Below are positions 1 through 9,573 of a stretch of 64,000 bases of DNA, in pieces. The notes beneath the pieces were generated by a model, which saw only the letters and a list, made by a program, of their open reading frames with translations, was not told the DNA's origin and made no database searches. The stretch's first letter is position 1; each line of letters begins with the position of its first letter. The stretch spans positions 1 to 64,000 of the forward strand of contig RSEE01000061.1 in the NCBI GenBank assembly GCA_003971905.1. The letters are read 5' to 3'. The DNA comes from Moniliella sp. 'wahieum' (lineage: Eukaryota > Basidiomycota > Moniliellomycetes > Moniliellales > Moniliellaceae). The position numbers were made by a program, and so were the translations under genes.

Positions 1-1078
1 ACGTTCAACTTTGAGAGCATTCTCCAAGCCCACGATAGCGCTGTGCGTGCTTTCGAATGGTCTCACACGGGACTGGCTCGTATCAGGGGACAGGGGGGAT
101 GCTCAAATATTAACTGAACATGAACAATGTCCAGGCATTCCAAGGCTCCGAAAATGCCATTCGCGGCATCTCCTTCAGCCCGACAATGGCCGATTCGTCA
201 CGGCTTCAGATGATGCGAAGCTGCGTATCTGGGGATTTGAAGAGGCACGCGAAGAACAGAGCCTGACGGGCCACCAATGGGACGTCAAGTGCGTTGATTG
301 GCACCCCACGCGAGGGTTGATTGTGTCGGGCTCCAAGGACAACCTGGTCAAGTTTTGGGATCCTCGTTCGGGTTCCAACCTGGGTACACTTAGCTCCCAC
401 AAGCAAACCATCCAGGCCATCAGCTGGGGCGGTCCGGGTAACGATTTGATCGTTTCGGCCTCGCGCGATCGGCTGCTCAAGGTCTGGGACATTCGTGCTA
501 TGAAAGAACTTTACACACTTCGGGGCCACCAAGACGAAGTGAACAGTACGCATTGCTTTCTGTTTCCTGTCTGCACATCCTTTCCTGACTGACTGACTGA
601 CCGACTTCGATCGTTCCAGGCGTTGCATGGCACCCTATCCACCGCGACCTGCTTGTCTCCGGTGACGCTAGCGGCGGCATGCAATACTGGCTGCTCAGCA
701 GTACCAACCCTGAACGTCCTCTGTATAGTGAGGAGATGGCACACGACTCGAACATTTGGTCTCTGCCTGGCACCCCTTGGGCCATATCTTGGCCAGCGGC
801 AGCAACGACCATACCACCCGCTTCTGGTGCCGCGCACGCCCCGAGAACCCATTGACTCCCGTCAAGGGCAAGGATCCTTCTGCTACTGAAGGAGGCGGCC
901 GCATATGACGGATTCGCACCAGAGGGATCAATTCGCTATGCGCGAGCACCGCGATGGCAATGGTCCCGGTGGCGGTGGATATCGCTCCTATCGTCCCATG
1001 GGCGACGGGCCGGGTGGGGCGGGGGGAGGGCCTTCTCGTTGGGGTAACTACAACCGTCCCAGAAGGCAAGATTACTAG
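1..1078 (+). CDS. PFS2: Pfs2/WDR33-type WD40 polyadenylation factor, 5' end missing
   Basis: This is the 3' part of the WD40 subunit of the cleavage and polyadenylation factor (CPF/CPSF), which acts in the nucleus in AAUAAA-type signal recognition and 3'-end formation. The window edge cuts off the N-terminus. Visible WD repeats include [36 protein letters not shown] and [17 protein letters not shown], which is the characteristic Pfs2/WDR33 wording. A 74-nt intron (546-619) has donor GTACGC, several tandem TGAC branch-point candidates and acceptor CCAG. The C-terminus is a short Gly/Arg-rich tail ending RRQDY and a TAG at 1076-1078. About four one-base indels (around 75-190, 765 and 910) break the frame but leave the repeats recognisable, so I read them as sequence error. 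It converges on the minus-strand gene that follows. Confidence 0.9.
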
Positions 1079-1378
1079 TTGGGTTGCGTCAGCTGTGACT
1101 ACGCCTTGCTTGACTATCTTTTTCTCTATTTGTTTCCGCTCTTGTGACCAAATGAAAAAGGGTTGGTGACAGACTTTGCATTCCACTATCCTCTCCCATA
1201 GGAGACACCGCGCCGACAGGTTGGAAAACAAGATCATGACCAAAGAGAATGGAATTGGAGACCGCGTCGACGAAACCACGTCCACCAGCTTAGTTGCTGC
1301 ATCTCCATCAGAGGGGGCGGGAAAGGCAGAGAACGGAGCATCACGACATGTATGCGCCGGCCATCGCCTCTGGGGAAG

Positions 1379-3732
1379 TTACTGACGTCCGTAAGAAGCA
1401 TTGCCACCAGTCAGAAAGGCCATCAGATCCGCAGCTGACGCGGGGTGACCCGGGTTGCTAGGCGAATGGTTAATGAAGTCGCGGGAGGATGGCCAGTCGG
1501 CGGTGGCGGGCCTTGTCCCCAGGGATGAGGCTGACGTGGATCCGCTTCCAATCCCGGAGGGGGAGGACGGGCTCCCCCAGGTCCTTGAGGTGGGGGGGGA
1601 AGCCCTTCCAACCGGGTGGAGGCTGCAGATGCGGCGGCAACATCATGGGCACACCGCCAGGACCAGGAACCATACCATGGTTGCCCATCATAGCCGGCAT
1701 CATTTGGGGTGGGAAGCCAGGGGGCATGTTTCCAGGCCCGGGGGGCACGGTTTGGCCGTGGCTCATAAGCATGGCCGGGTCAGCTTCAACGCGGGCAGAG
1801 TAGGGGTCGTACATCGCTGGACCGTTTGGACGCGATGGAGGAGGCATCCCCTCAGGCGGGAAAAAGTTCGGTGGAAAGCCGAACTGGGTAGGCAGCCCAG
1901 GGGCTCCCACTCCGGGCGGTCCTTGAACCATGGGGAAGACAGGACCCGAGGTATGGTCATGTAGACCAAGAGGGATCGGGCCGGTACGCATGCTGTGCGC
2001 CCGACTGTGAGCCGCGCTCGGGACGGATGATGACGCAGGCGAGGTCGCATCTCGCGAGGGGGGGAGGACATCGGTCATGAGCGAATGAGCATTCGGCTGA
2101 CTCGTACGGTTGGCAGCGCTAACATTGTTACCCGGCAGCAACGTGTTGTCCTGATATTCTTGGCGGTGCGCTCCTTGAGTAGGGGGTGCCAAACCGGGCG
2201 GGGCCGGAGCCGGAGCCGGAGACATGTTGCTTGCCCCACCAGCCGAGCCAGCAAGCATAGCGAGCACTTTAGCCATACTGGCTTGGTCATCCGAGCCAGG
2301 GGCAGTCGTGGGTGCGGCAGGAGTTGGGGCGGTGTTTGGGACCGGATTCGGCGGAGGGTTAGTGCTGGATAGGTTGACCGTACCAAACAGAGCGGCCAAG
2401 TCCAGCTGTGGAGTGGTAGCAGATTCAGGCACAGGCTTCGTTTGAGGCTCGGCCAGGGAAGGCGCGTGTGCCGCTTGTGTGGGCGATGGAGCCGAGGCAG
2501 AAGTGGTGTCAAAGAAACGTGCAAAGCGAGAAGAACGCCCCGTAGAAGGAACAGGAGCCGTGTCGGTGGGGGAATGTCTCGCTTGCCCGTCGAGCGTGTG
2601 TCCGATTCGAATGAATCATCGCCTTTGGGCCTAAATTCAAGCCTGGGGGTGGGCCACTAGGTTTGGAAAGCCCAGGGGGAGGACCAGCCGGCTTAGCCAA
2701 CCCGGGGGGCGCACCAGCAACCCCCTTCTGAGTGCGCTCGGCTTCGCGCATCGCGGCTTTGAATGCTTGGATGTCGTCCATACCGCCAGACATGGCCGGG
2801 CCAGTGCTCAAAGGATCTTCGTCCATCCATGAAGGGACATTTTCCTGCTGTTTGCGGCCCGGGCGATTTATAGTGGGGCGGCGCCAGTCGGAAGCGGCGT
2901 CGGCCGTGTTATCCCGTGTCGGGTGGCCGTGGTGATTGTGATGCTCGTCTCCTTCGTCGACATCCGCCCCACGCCTACGGGGGCCGCCGGCACGGCGTTC
3001 ACTAGCTGCAGCCGTTTTGAAGTTGGCCGTAGGAAAGCCATGGACACGACCTGTGAGAGGATGTCAATAGGTTAGGACAGAAAGTAACCCTGGAATTGGC
3101 TCAACGTACCATCCCGTTCGCTCTCATCATGTGGGCCATGGGCATGGAAGTGGCGCTTCGGGTTCCCGTACCCACCGTCTCCGCCTTCGGCACGCGGAGG
3201 ACGGTATGAAGGGACACTGCGGTTGTTGCTCTGGGAGTTGGGAAAGGCGCCATACCAGACATGGAATGGAACCGTGTCGGGTGGAGCGGCAAGGGCGTGT
3301 GGCTCGCCCGGAAGGGGACCGGAAAGGTCGAGTAGGGCTTGAATGGTATAGCGTACTCGACTGGTCGGCTGATGTGGGGGGCGTTTGGAAGCCGATAAGA
3401 CAAATGCAGGTACAGCAGGGGGCTTGGAGACTTGGGGGGACGGCGATTTGCCGCCGGTCAGGCTTGCGTCGGTGGGGTTCCAGGAGGTTGCGGGGGAGGC
3501 AGGGTTGGTGTCGTCAGATGGGGGCGGGCCTCGTCCTGCACGCGGAATGTTGAGCGGGACGGAGGGGAGCGGGCACCAGAAGACGTGGAAGGAGGGGTAC
3601 GGCCGATGCCGAGGCCGCTGCCGATACCGAGGCCGGGTGGGGGCGGAGGGCACCGGCTGCCGGAAGCGTGTCAGCAGCACGAGCGGCTCGGAAGAGAGGG
3701 GATGGCGCACCTGCTGCACTGGAAGGGGGCAT
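1379..3732 (-). CDS. eIF4E-binding protein, 4E-T/Eap1-like
   Basis: The protein is long, Pro/Gly-rich and mostly disordered. Near its N-terminus is a canonical eIF4E-binding motif YxxxxL-phi, in the context RVRYTIQALLDLSGPLP at about 3330-3380. This resembles YTKEELLDI of metazoan 4E-T and related fungal translational repressors that compete with eIF4G for eIF4E. A 59-nt intron (3051-3109, donor GTACGT, acceptor CACAG) joins ESERDG to RVHGFPTANF. Downstream are SWMDEDPLSTG, MDDIQAFKAAMREAE and several PPPGL repeats. The C-terminus probably reads ADLMAFLTGGNASYGRQ, stop 1379-1381. The start is taken as the ATG at 3732. Frame changes around 1500, 2500 and 3550 look like indels. The 4E-binding role is inferred from one short motif plus overall composition; the assignment to 4E-T versus Eap1 is not settled. 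A telobox lies about 200 bp upstream. Confidence 0.55.
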
Positions 3733-4556
3733 CGCGGCCGAGGGTTGCTCTATGAGCCCGGTGGTGGTGGTGAGGTTCGATAAGACGCAGACACCTGCTT
3801 GCTGGCTAGGAATATGTCGGCAAAGCAAAGCAAAGCGAGGCGAGGTGAAGCAGCTGTCCGGCAAGGCAAGGTGGAGGTGGTCCAGGGTGGCCAGCGCAGC
3901 CCCTGCTCTGCCTGCCCCCGCGCCCACCTTGGGCAACCCTACTTCTTGCACAACCATCAGACGCATGGCGCCTGTCTTGGGGCGCTCCACCTTGCGGCCG
4001 AGGCAGCAGCCCAGAGACACTCTGCGTCTTCTGCGGCCGCACAGCGCCAGTCCCCTCCCAAGAAGTACCACATCGTCTGCCCTCGCTGGGGACGGCCTGC
4101 AGAGAGCCCCACCGACCACAGCGGCCATCGATGAGAGCCTGATACTGTGTAATAGTGTGTATCGATTGTGCATCCATATTGGATCGATGATCGAATATCG
4201 ATACTACCGACCATGGGCCAGAGCAGGCACGCAGCAGCCCATAAGATTGCAGGGCCTGACGGCAACTTCAACCTCATGGAATTGGCACCGTTGCAAGGCC
4301 AACATATGCACCGTACGCAGTAAACGAGAAAGGCCATCTGCTTTACACTTACACTCTTGCGCGTGAATTGATCTACCAAGTGACATCCAATGTATATCAT
4401 GCTACTGCTTTCCAAATGGTAAACATCGCCTACTTTTGTGCGAGAATTGCAGCGATCAATCGCTGGTCCCCATCGGCCATGGGCGCTGAAGGCGACGAAT
4501 CTGAAATATCCGAGGGAGAGGCGAATCGAGCAACATCTCGCAATGCAGCAGCTAGA
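3733..4556. other. intergenic; holds the upstream region of the 4E-T-like gene
   Basis: No coding pattern I trust. Overlapping open frames on both strands are GC-driven. A telobox CAACCCTA lies at 3934-3941. The stretch 4130-4450 is more AT-rich and carries repeated ATCGAT/GATCGAT words. Confidence 0.5.
3934..3941 (-). promoter_or_regulatory. telobox (TAGGGTTG on minus strand)
   Basis: Exact 8-mer shared with the upstream regions of RPL9 and RPS13 and with 59561/59591. It lies 202 bp upstream of the ATG of the 4E-T-like gene and in the same orientation. In several fungi Tbf1-type Myb proteins bind this motif at ribosomal protein genes; binding here is inference. Confidence 0.4.
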
Positions 4557-5166
4557 TCAACCCAGGCTTGCTCTTCCAATCGCAGCGCACTCAAGCTCAA
4601 AGCTGCATCTTCGGGGGAGCAGACGAATGGGGTCTGCGAGTGAGGAGGGGGTACCAGGCGATTGAACCGTCGAGGCGGCGCTCAAAGCACGCTGAAGCAA
4701 AGCGAAGTCCACTGGCGCTGGATCTGATACACCCAATGAGCCAGTCGCACGAGCCTCCGAGCTCACATTCGGCGTAAGCGGCACCACGTTGGCTTGCCGC
4801 AACTGAGCAATGGCCGTTTTGAGCACAGTCTGTACATCGTTGACTGTAACGAGCCATTGCTGAGCCTTCTCCTCAAACACATCTGTGTCCGCCTCAGGAA
4901 CTTCGGCGCCATCACCAGGGATAAGTGAAGCAATGGTGTCGCCCGCATGCGCCAGGAGCGATACCAATTGCTATCCAGTTAGACAACCTCGGTCAGCCCT
5001 AGACGTGTACAAGCAGGCAGATACTTACAGTTTCGCAATCCCGTAACCTCAGAAGCGTCTGGGTCACCTCGACATCCCATGCCCATGACCTTCTCTCCGA
5101 TTCCCCATGGCTATCCCCCACTTCCGGGTGCTCAGGAATGAGTGGGACTGCAACGGATGGCTCCAT
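4557..5166 (-). CDS. MED11: Mediator complex subunit 11
   Basis: Small helical head-module subunit of RNA polymerase II Mediator. Two exons flank a 58-nt intron (4971-5028, donor GTAAGT, acceptor ATAG). The joined frame is intact at 183 residues: start ATG at 5166 (MEPSVAVPLIP), then VTQTLLRLRDCETQLVSLL, then AGDTIASLIPG, and a second helix with FEEKAQQWLVTVNDVQTVL followed by TAIAQLRQANVVPLTP. The pattern of a first helix, then a conserved AGDTI/ASL turn, then a helix ending in a proline-rich PLTP is what I know of fungal Med11. The C-terminal 60 residues are low complexity. The gene diverges from RPL9 across a 570-bp interval. Length and layout fit, but identification rests on remembered family pattern rather than an alignment. 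Confidence 0.65.
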
Positions 5167-5736
5167 GGCGATCGTGGTGGTTCCACAGCGATTTAAACAA
5201 ACTGCATGTCACTCCAGGGTCGCATGTAGAATTGAAGTACGTAAGATGACGAAAGCTGACATGATTGCACGTGCACAACACAAATACCACAAGCAGAACG
5301 CTCAACATTTCAGGCAGCTAAGGCAGTGCCACGTTTAGGGTTGTGTGGATTAATTGCGCCGATAGGAAGGGATCTACAGTGTTCCCGTGCGTTGAGCTGC
5401 CTGCTCGAGGCACGAGGCCAGTGATATCCGTTCGGTCCAGCGTTCTAGGCGCGCTAGGGCTTCTTCCCAATGCCGAGCTCGATCGTGAACTCGTGACAAC
5501 ACCAAGCCATCGGTCTCCAGGTAAGCACACATACTCCACGCGTCCCCTCAACACCCCAGATGGGTCAATTGTTACGGCCTAGGTTGCTCACTGGGATTTG
5601 CGTCCGCTTTGACGGACCATCGGTTGTGGGCACCCTTCGTGGACAATTCGAGCAATGACGCTTTCATGACCTACTGGTCAAAGTGGATGGCCTGCAGATG
5701 CTAACCGTCCTTCTGGGTGTGTTGCAGTACGCCACG
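5167..5736. promoter_or_regulatory. shared upstream region of MED11 (-) and RPL9 (+), with a telobox and a likely RPL9 5'UTR intron
   Basis: A TAGGGTTG telobox lies at 5336-5343. A strong donor CAG|GTAAGC at 5521 and a branch site plus acceptor CTAAC...TTGCAG ending at 5727 suggest a 5'UTR intron of about 207 nt ending 9 bp before the RPL9 start. An open frame at 5343-5582 has no recognisable homology and is more likely leader sequence than a gene. Confidence 0.45.
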
Positions 5737-6318
5737 ATGCTGCAGATCTACAAGGACATCGAGATCCCCGTCCCCGCCGACGTTGAGGTCAAGGTGGCCT
5801 CCCGCGATGTGTGGGTCAAAGGTCCTCGCGGCGAGCTGAGCAAGTCGCTCAAGCACCTGAACATGGAGATTCGTCTGGTTAAGGACGCCAAGAGCACCAA
5901 GGTCCGCTTCGTCGTCTGGCACGGTGGCCGCAAGCACGTTGCTTGCCTCCGCACTGCTGCCTCGGTTGTGGCCAACATGATCAAGGGCGTGACGAAGGGC
6001 TTCCAGTACAAGGTCCGCGCCGTGTACGCCCATTTCCCCGTCAACCTTATCATTTCCGGTGACAAGCGGGCTGTTGAGATCCGCAACTTCCTTGGTGAGA
6101 AGCGTGTTCGCCACGTGCCTATGCGCGAGGGTGTGACTATCACCGAGGACAAGGCCCAGAAGGACCAGGTGCTGATTGAGGGCAACGACATCAACGCTGT
6201 GTCCCAGTCGGCTGCCGACATGCACGGTGCCTGCCTTGTCCGCAACAAGGATATCCGTAAGTTCTTGGACGGTCTCTACGTCTCGGCCAAGGGCACTATC
6301 GTCCAGGACGATGAATAA
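5737..6318 (+). CDS. RPL9: 60S ribosomal protein L9 (uL6)
   Basis: Intact single-exon coding frame of 193 residues, starting MLQIYKDIEIPVPADVEVKV and ending with TAA at 6316-6318. Landmarks include VKGPRGELSKSLKHLNM, NGGRKH-like WHGGRKHVACLRT, YAHFPVN, RNFLGEKRVRHVPMREGV and RNKDIRKFLDGLYVSAKG. It builds the L9 domain of the large subunit near the P-stalk base. I chose ATG 5737 because it gives the family N-terminus; the frame is open upstream to 5683, but that part looks like the tail of a 5'UTR intron ending TTGCAG at 5727. It is one of the few long frames here without an indel. Confidence 0.95.
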   Translation: MLQIYKDIEIPVPADVEVKVASRDVWVKGPRGELSKSLKHLNMEIRLVKDAKSTKVRFVVWHGGRKHVACLRTAASVVANMIKGVTKGFQYKVRAVYAHFPVNLIISGDKRAVEIRNFLGEKRVRHVPMREGVTITEDKAQKDQVLIEGNDINAVSQSAADMHGACLVRNKDIRKFLDGLYVSAKGTIVQDDE

Positions 6319-6619
6319 ATGGGTCGCATCCTCATTTGCTATTCCAATCTCGCCTCGTCCAGCTTACTCTCTCTCAGCTGGCTTGGGTCCTATTCGTCTT
6401 GTGTCATATGGGATGCCTTCATTAGCTTGCGCAACCTATGATCTTGCAATTCTTGCAGTTGAGCCCGCCGCAGGACGGGTTGGGCCGTAAGACGCCCATA
6501 TCTTGCTGTCGCTTTCTCGGCGATATCACCTCTTAACTGAGCTTATGCATGTATGACTCCACATGGTTTGCCACCTAACTTGAGCCTACACTTGTCTATC
6601 AACGGGCTCAACTACTATC
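6319..6619. other. intergenic, RPL9 3' flank
   Basis: T-rich, presumably the RPL9 3'UTR and terminator region. No gene seen. Confidence 0.5.
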
Positions 6620-7150
6620 GCCAAGGAGATAATCTTGCTGCCACCTCGGCAGGAGGGAACGACCACAGATAAAGAGCACTTTGTTAGCCAGGATCGGAGG
6701 TCTCTGGCAAAAAACAGCAAAGCACAAGATAACAGAAGTCACTTCTCCAAGTTCTTGTAGTTGTTCTTGGCCATGATTTCGAAGTGCTGTACAGGCTCTT
6801 CTCCTGTGGAAGATGACTGCACCAGTTTTAACCTTGTGATCTTTGACATCGACCTTGTTGCCGCAAAAAGAATGGGATCGTTCGGCGCTCCATGTCAAAG
6901 TGCCTGTTGGGTGCATCCTTGTAGGCGACGCGCAAACTAACAATATTTATGGTGATGCCACTGCACCTCAAGTGTAGTAGCCGTCACACGCATCACATGG
7001 GCTACCGAACTTGTATTGGCTGATGGCGGCCTACACATTGAAAACAACTATGCAACCCAACTTTGGACTGGAAAGAGACGAGTCTCGACACCAACTGCGT
7101 GGGTTCGAGCATCAAGGCTTGGTCAGGGTTGCGCGTGGGTTGAGCATTGA
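6620..7150 (-). pseudogene. decayed copy of Ran/Gsp1 GTPase
   Basis: The minus strand holds a nearly full-length but degenerate Ran-like sequence. Best segment (6830-6960): LRVAYKDAPN followed by CGNKVDVKDHKVKTGAVIFHR, matching Ran TYKNVPN, CGNKVDVK and FHRKK. Next comes FEIMAKNNYKNLEK, matching the Ran ISAKSNY region, but followed directly by a stop at 6739-6741. Toward the 5' side I can align NVxAAISQYKFGS (NVWDTAGQEKFGG), DGYYT (DGYYIQ), and a weak LGVE at about 7095. Past the stop, ARDL and PPAEVAA recall LARKL and APPEV. The P-loop is lost and several stops and frame changes interrupt the rest. The damage far exceeds the indel rate of neighbouring genes and includes many substitutions, so I call a true pseudogene. 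It should lack GTPase function; an intact GSP1 must exist elsewhere. Confidence 0.7.
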
Positions 7151-7384
7151 GTGAGGGAATAGGGCTGAGAATGACCTAGCAACTAGGACTAGGTATGCGG
7201 CACTCCCAATATGTTGTCCGTCCCACTACATCGAGATAGACCTTGATGCAATACGCGATTACGAGCTCTAGCGGACAATGCAGGGATGGGCATGCCCGAT
7301 CCAGGTAATGGATGATATGTATGTATGGGTCCAAGCACAGAATAGAAGGGTGTTCGCACAGTAATCTCCAATATCCAATGTAGT

Positions 7385-8821
7385 TCATCCATCAATCGGG
7401 GTGAGGCGAACATCCCGGCCCTTTTCCGATTGGGTTCGCAAGTCGTACTCGCCATTTTGGGTAATGTAACGCACCCATGCTGTATACGATCAAGGCAAGT
7501 CAGTACTCGGAACATGCCCAGCAGCAAAAGGGAAATAACGTACGCAGGGCTTGGTATCCGATTTTTCCACCACTTTGAGGTACCGCACCTGGATGCCCGA
7601 CACAGTGAAATAGGGAATCTCAAATTTGACGCTCAGTGGCGGCCGCGCTCCATCGTGTCCTCGCTCTTCACGCTGGGAAGACCAAAGTGAGCCCGCATCA
7701 AGAACTCTTTCCACCTGCCAGCTGCTTAATCTTCCATATCATCGCCGATTTTTCCGGGGCATAGCTCACTGAGCCCACCCCTGCCTTGAAACGGGGCGAG
7801 TCGGCATCATCGGGCACAGGGATGATAACCTCCACATTGTTGGCCGTAGAACGGCGTTTGAACTGCGCCTTAACCTTGACCAAAACTCAATTCGGCTTCC
7901 TTCGTGGCGCTCAATCAACGCCTCAGCCCAAATCAGAGGCTTAACCTGCGTTGAGAGACGATAGACATGAGCTCGAATTCGCCGTCAGGTGGGATGAAAC
8001 TGATCGTGCGGTCGTTCTCGAAACGCGACAGGCGAACACACTGATGGAACTTGACATCCTCCATTTCCACTGCCTTGCCCCGGGCTGTCCTTCCCGTTGA
8101 CTCGAACATCGCCTTGTCGTTGAGCCCCAAGCGCAGTTCCGGCATACCACTCAAATAGCACTTCATTTTGACAGCACCCAGAATCTCGGACCGCACCACA
8201 TTGCCATTTGCATTGACCAGTAGGTTGACCGACTCCACGACGTCGAGGAACACTTCATTTTTGCGGTACCGGATCCCTTCCGATCGCCACGACACAGCAT
8301 TGGTGAGTGCAATGGGAGGGCGAGCCTGGACTTCGAGTTGGTGCGATTCCTGGGTAATGTACTCTTGAAGGATCTTCGACTCGGTGGTCTGGGGGCAGCC
8401 AAAGTCCATCATCTCGTCAAGCAACTCATAAATGACAACAAAGTTGTCGCGGATCGACTCTTCCTCGAGCTCTTTGAAGTACTCCTCGAGCACCGAAGCG
8501 AGCTTGTGGAGGAAGACGATGATTTCGGACGCGTTCGAGTTCCTGCGGGAGAGGGCGAGCACTAGCCAGAGGTATGTGAGCTGATTGAAAACATGTCAAA
8601 AAGAAAGATCAACGTACAGTAGAGATTGTTGTGTCGGATGTACATGTAATTGATGCCTTCGTTGCTGAAGCAGGGCGGCACAGCGCTTCCGCCCGCCCAT
8701 CTTCAAGGTCCAGCAGGAGAGGGAGGAAACGCTCCACGGCAGAGGCGGCCACATCGTCGCGATAGGAGCGCTGAATGAGCGACTTGCCCTTAATGTCGAC
8801 AATGGCAATCAGCGACGCCAT
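7385..8821 (-). CDS. APM1: AP-1 clathrin adaptor complex medium (mu) subunit
   Basis: Cargo-binding medium chain of the AP-1 complex, acting in clathrin-mediated traffic between trans-Golgi and endosomes. Starts MASLIAIVDIKGKSLIQRSY (ATG 8821). The longin-like N-domain continues with MYIRHNNLY, then NSNASEIIVFLHKL, EEYFKELEEESIRDNFV and DFGCPQTTESKILQEYIT. The mu-homology domain follows: GIRYRKNEVFLDVVESVNLL, GVGSVSYAPEKSAMIWKIK, PPLSVKFEIPYFTVSGIQVR. Intron 1 is 8562-8617 (56 nt) and intron 2 is 7480-7543 (64 nt); the last exon encodes WVRYITQNGEYDLRT and stops at 7385-7387. Spliced length is about 438 residues, as expected for the family. Indels near 7690, 7900 and 8690 break the raw frame. 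Confidence 0.93.
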
Positions 8822-9573
8822 ATTTGCCGCCGAGGTTGTCCGCCTGCCACGAAACGCGATCTGTTCAGGCGAGGATGGTAGTTGTTTGTCGATGCGAGCG
8901 TTTTGCAGAGCTGCGTCTCGAACGGGCACAGCCGCCTCGGCCGAGCGAAAGGCACCTCACTTGGGGCACACGCAGGCCCCACAACACTGTCCCGGGGCTG
9001 GCGAGAAGCCCCGACCCATTAGCTCAGCCTCGCTGTTAAACGTTAAATGTTCAAACACAGGGCTCCTTTCACATTTCAGGGCCATGGGTTGTGAGCCAGC
9101 AGCACTGCCAATCCAATAACGCCCAACCGTACTATACTGGCTCCCATGCTGCTCCAGGCCCCATCTGCTGCACCCCACGACCGTCCGGGTTCTGTACAGG
9201 AGAATCCAAAAAGCAGGCCATTAGCGTCGCCAGAATGCCGTTGTTCTGTCAAGTTTCCAGTGGTCTCCGTATTGCAGGTAGGGCGACATGACTTGACGTG
9301 CCGATCTCTTGGGAGCGCGGCACTTTTGGACTATAGTCGTAGCGCGCGAGAACCATACCTCCTATTTAGTGGGGTACACTGCCCACGGCAGTGTACAAGC
9401 CTTAGTACCTCAGCCGAGTCGTGCCAGTCGTTGTAATTCTGTCTCTAGCCCTGAACCTGGCACCTAAGCAAATGTTTAGCAACGTTACGAGATGAAGAGA
9501 TGCATCAATCTTCATCATATTCTTTTGAGGGCACAACCATCACATTTAGACGTATGAACGCCTCACGTTCGGC
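8822..9573. other. intergenic between APM1 and CPS1
   Basis: Upstream of APM1 and downstream of CPS1. I see no gene, tRNA or long repeat. Confidence 0.5.

Noticed and set aside
5701-6248. Long minus-strand ORFs opposite RPL9
   Set aside because: Shadow frames of a highly expressed, codon-biased ribosomal protein gene.
6739-6960. Functional truncated Ran gene
   Set aside because: The N-terminal GTP-binding half is present but degenerate just upstream, so a short functional gene is unlikely.
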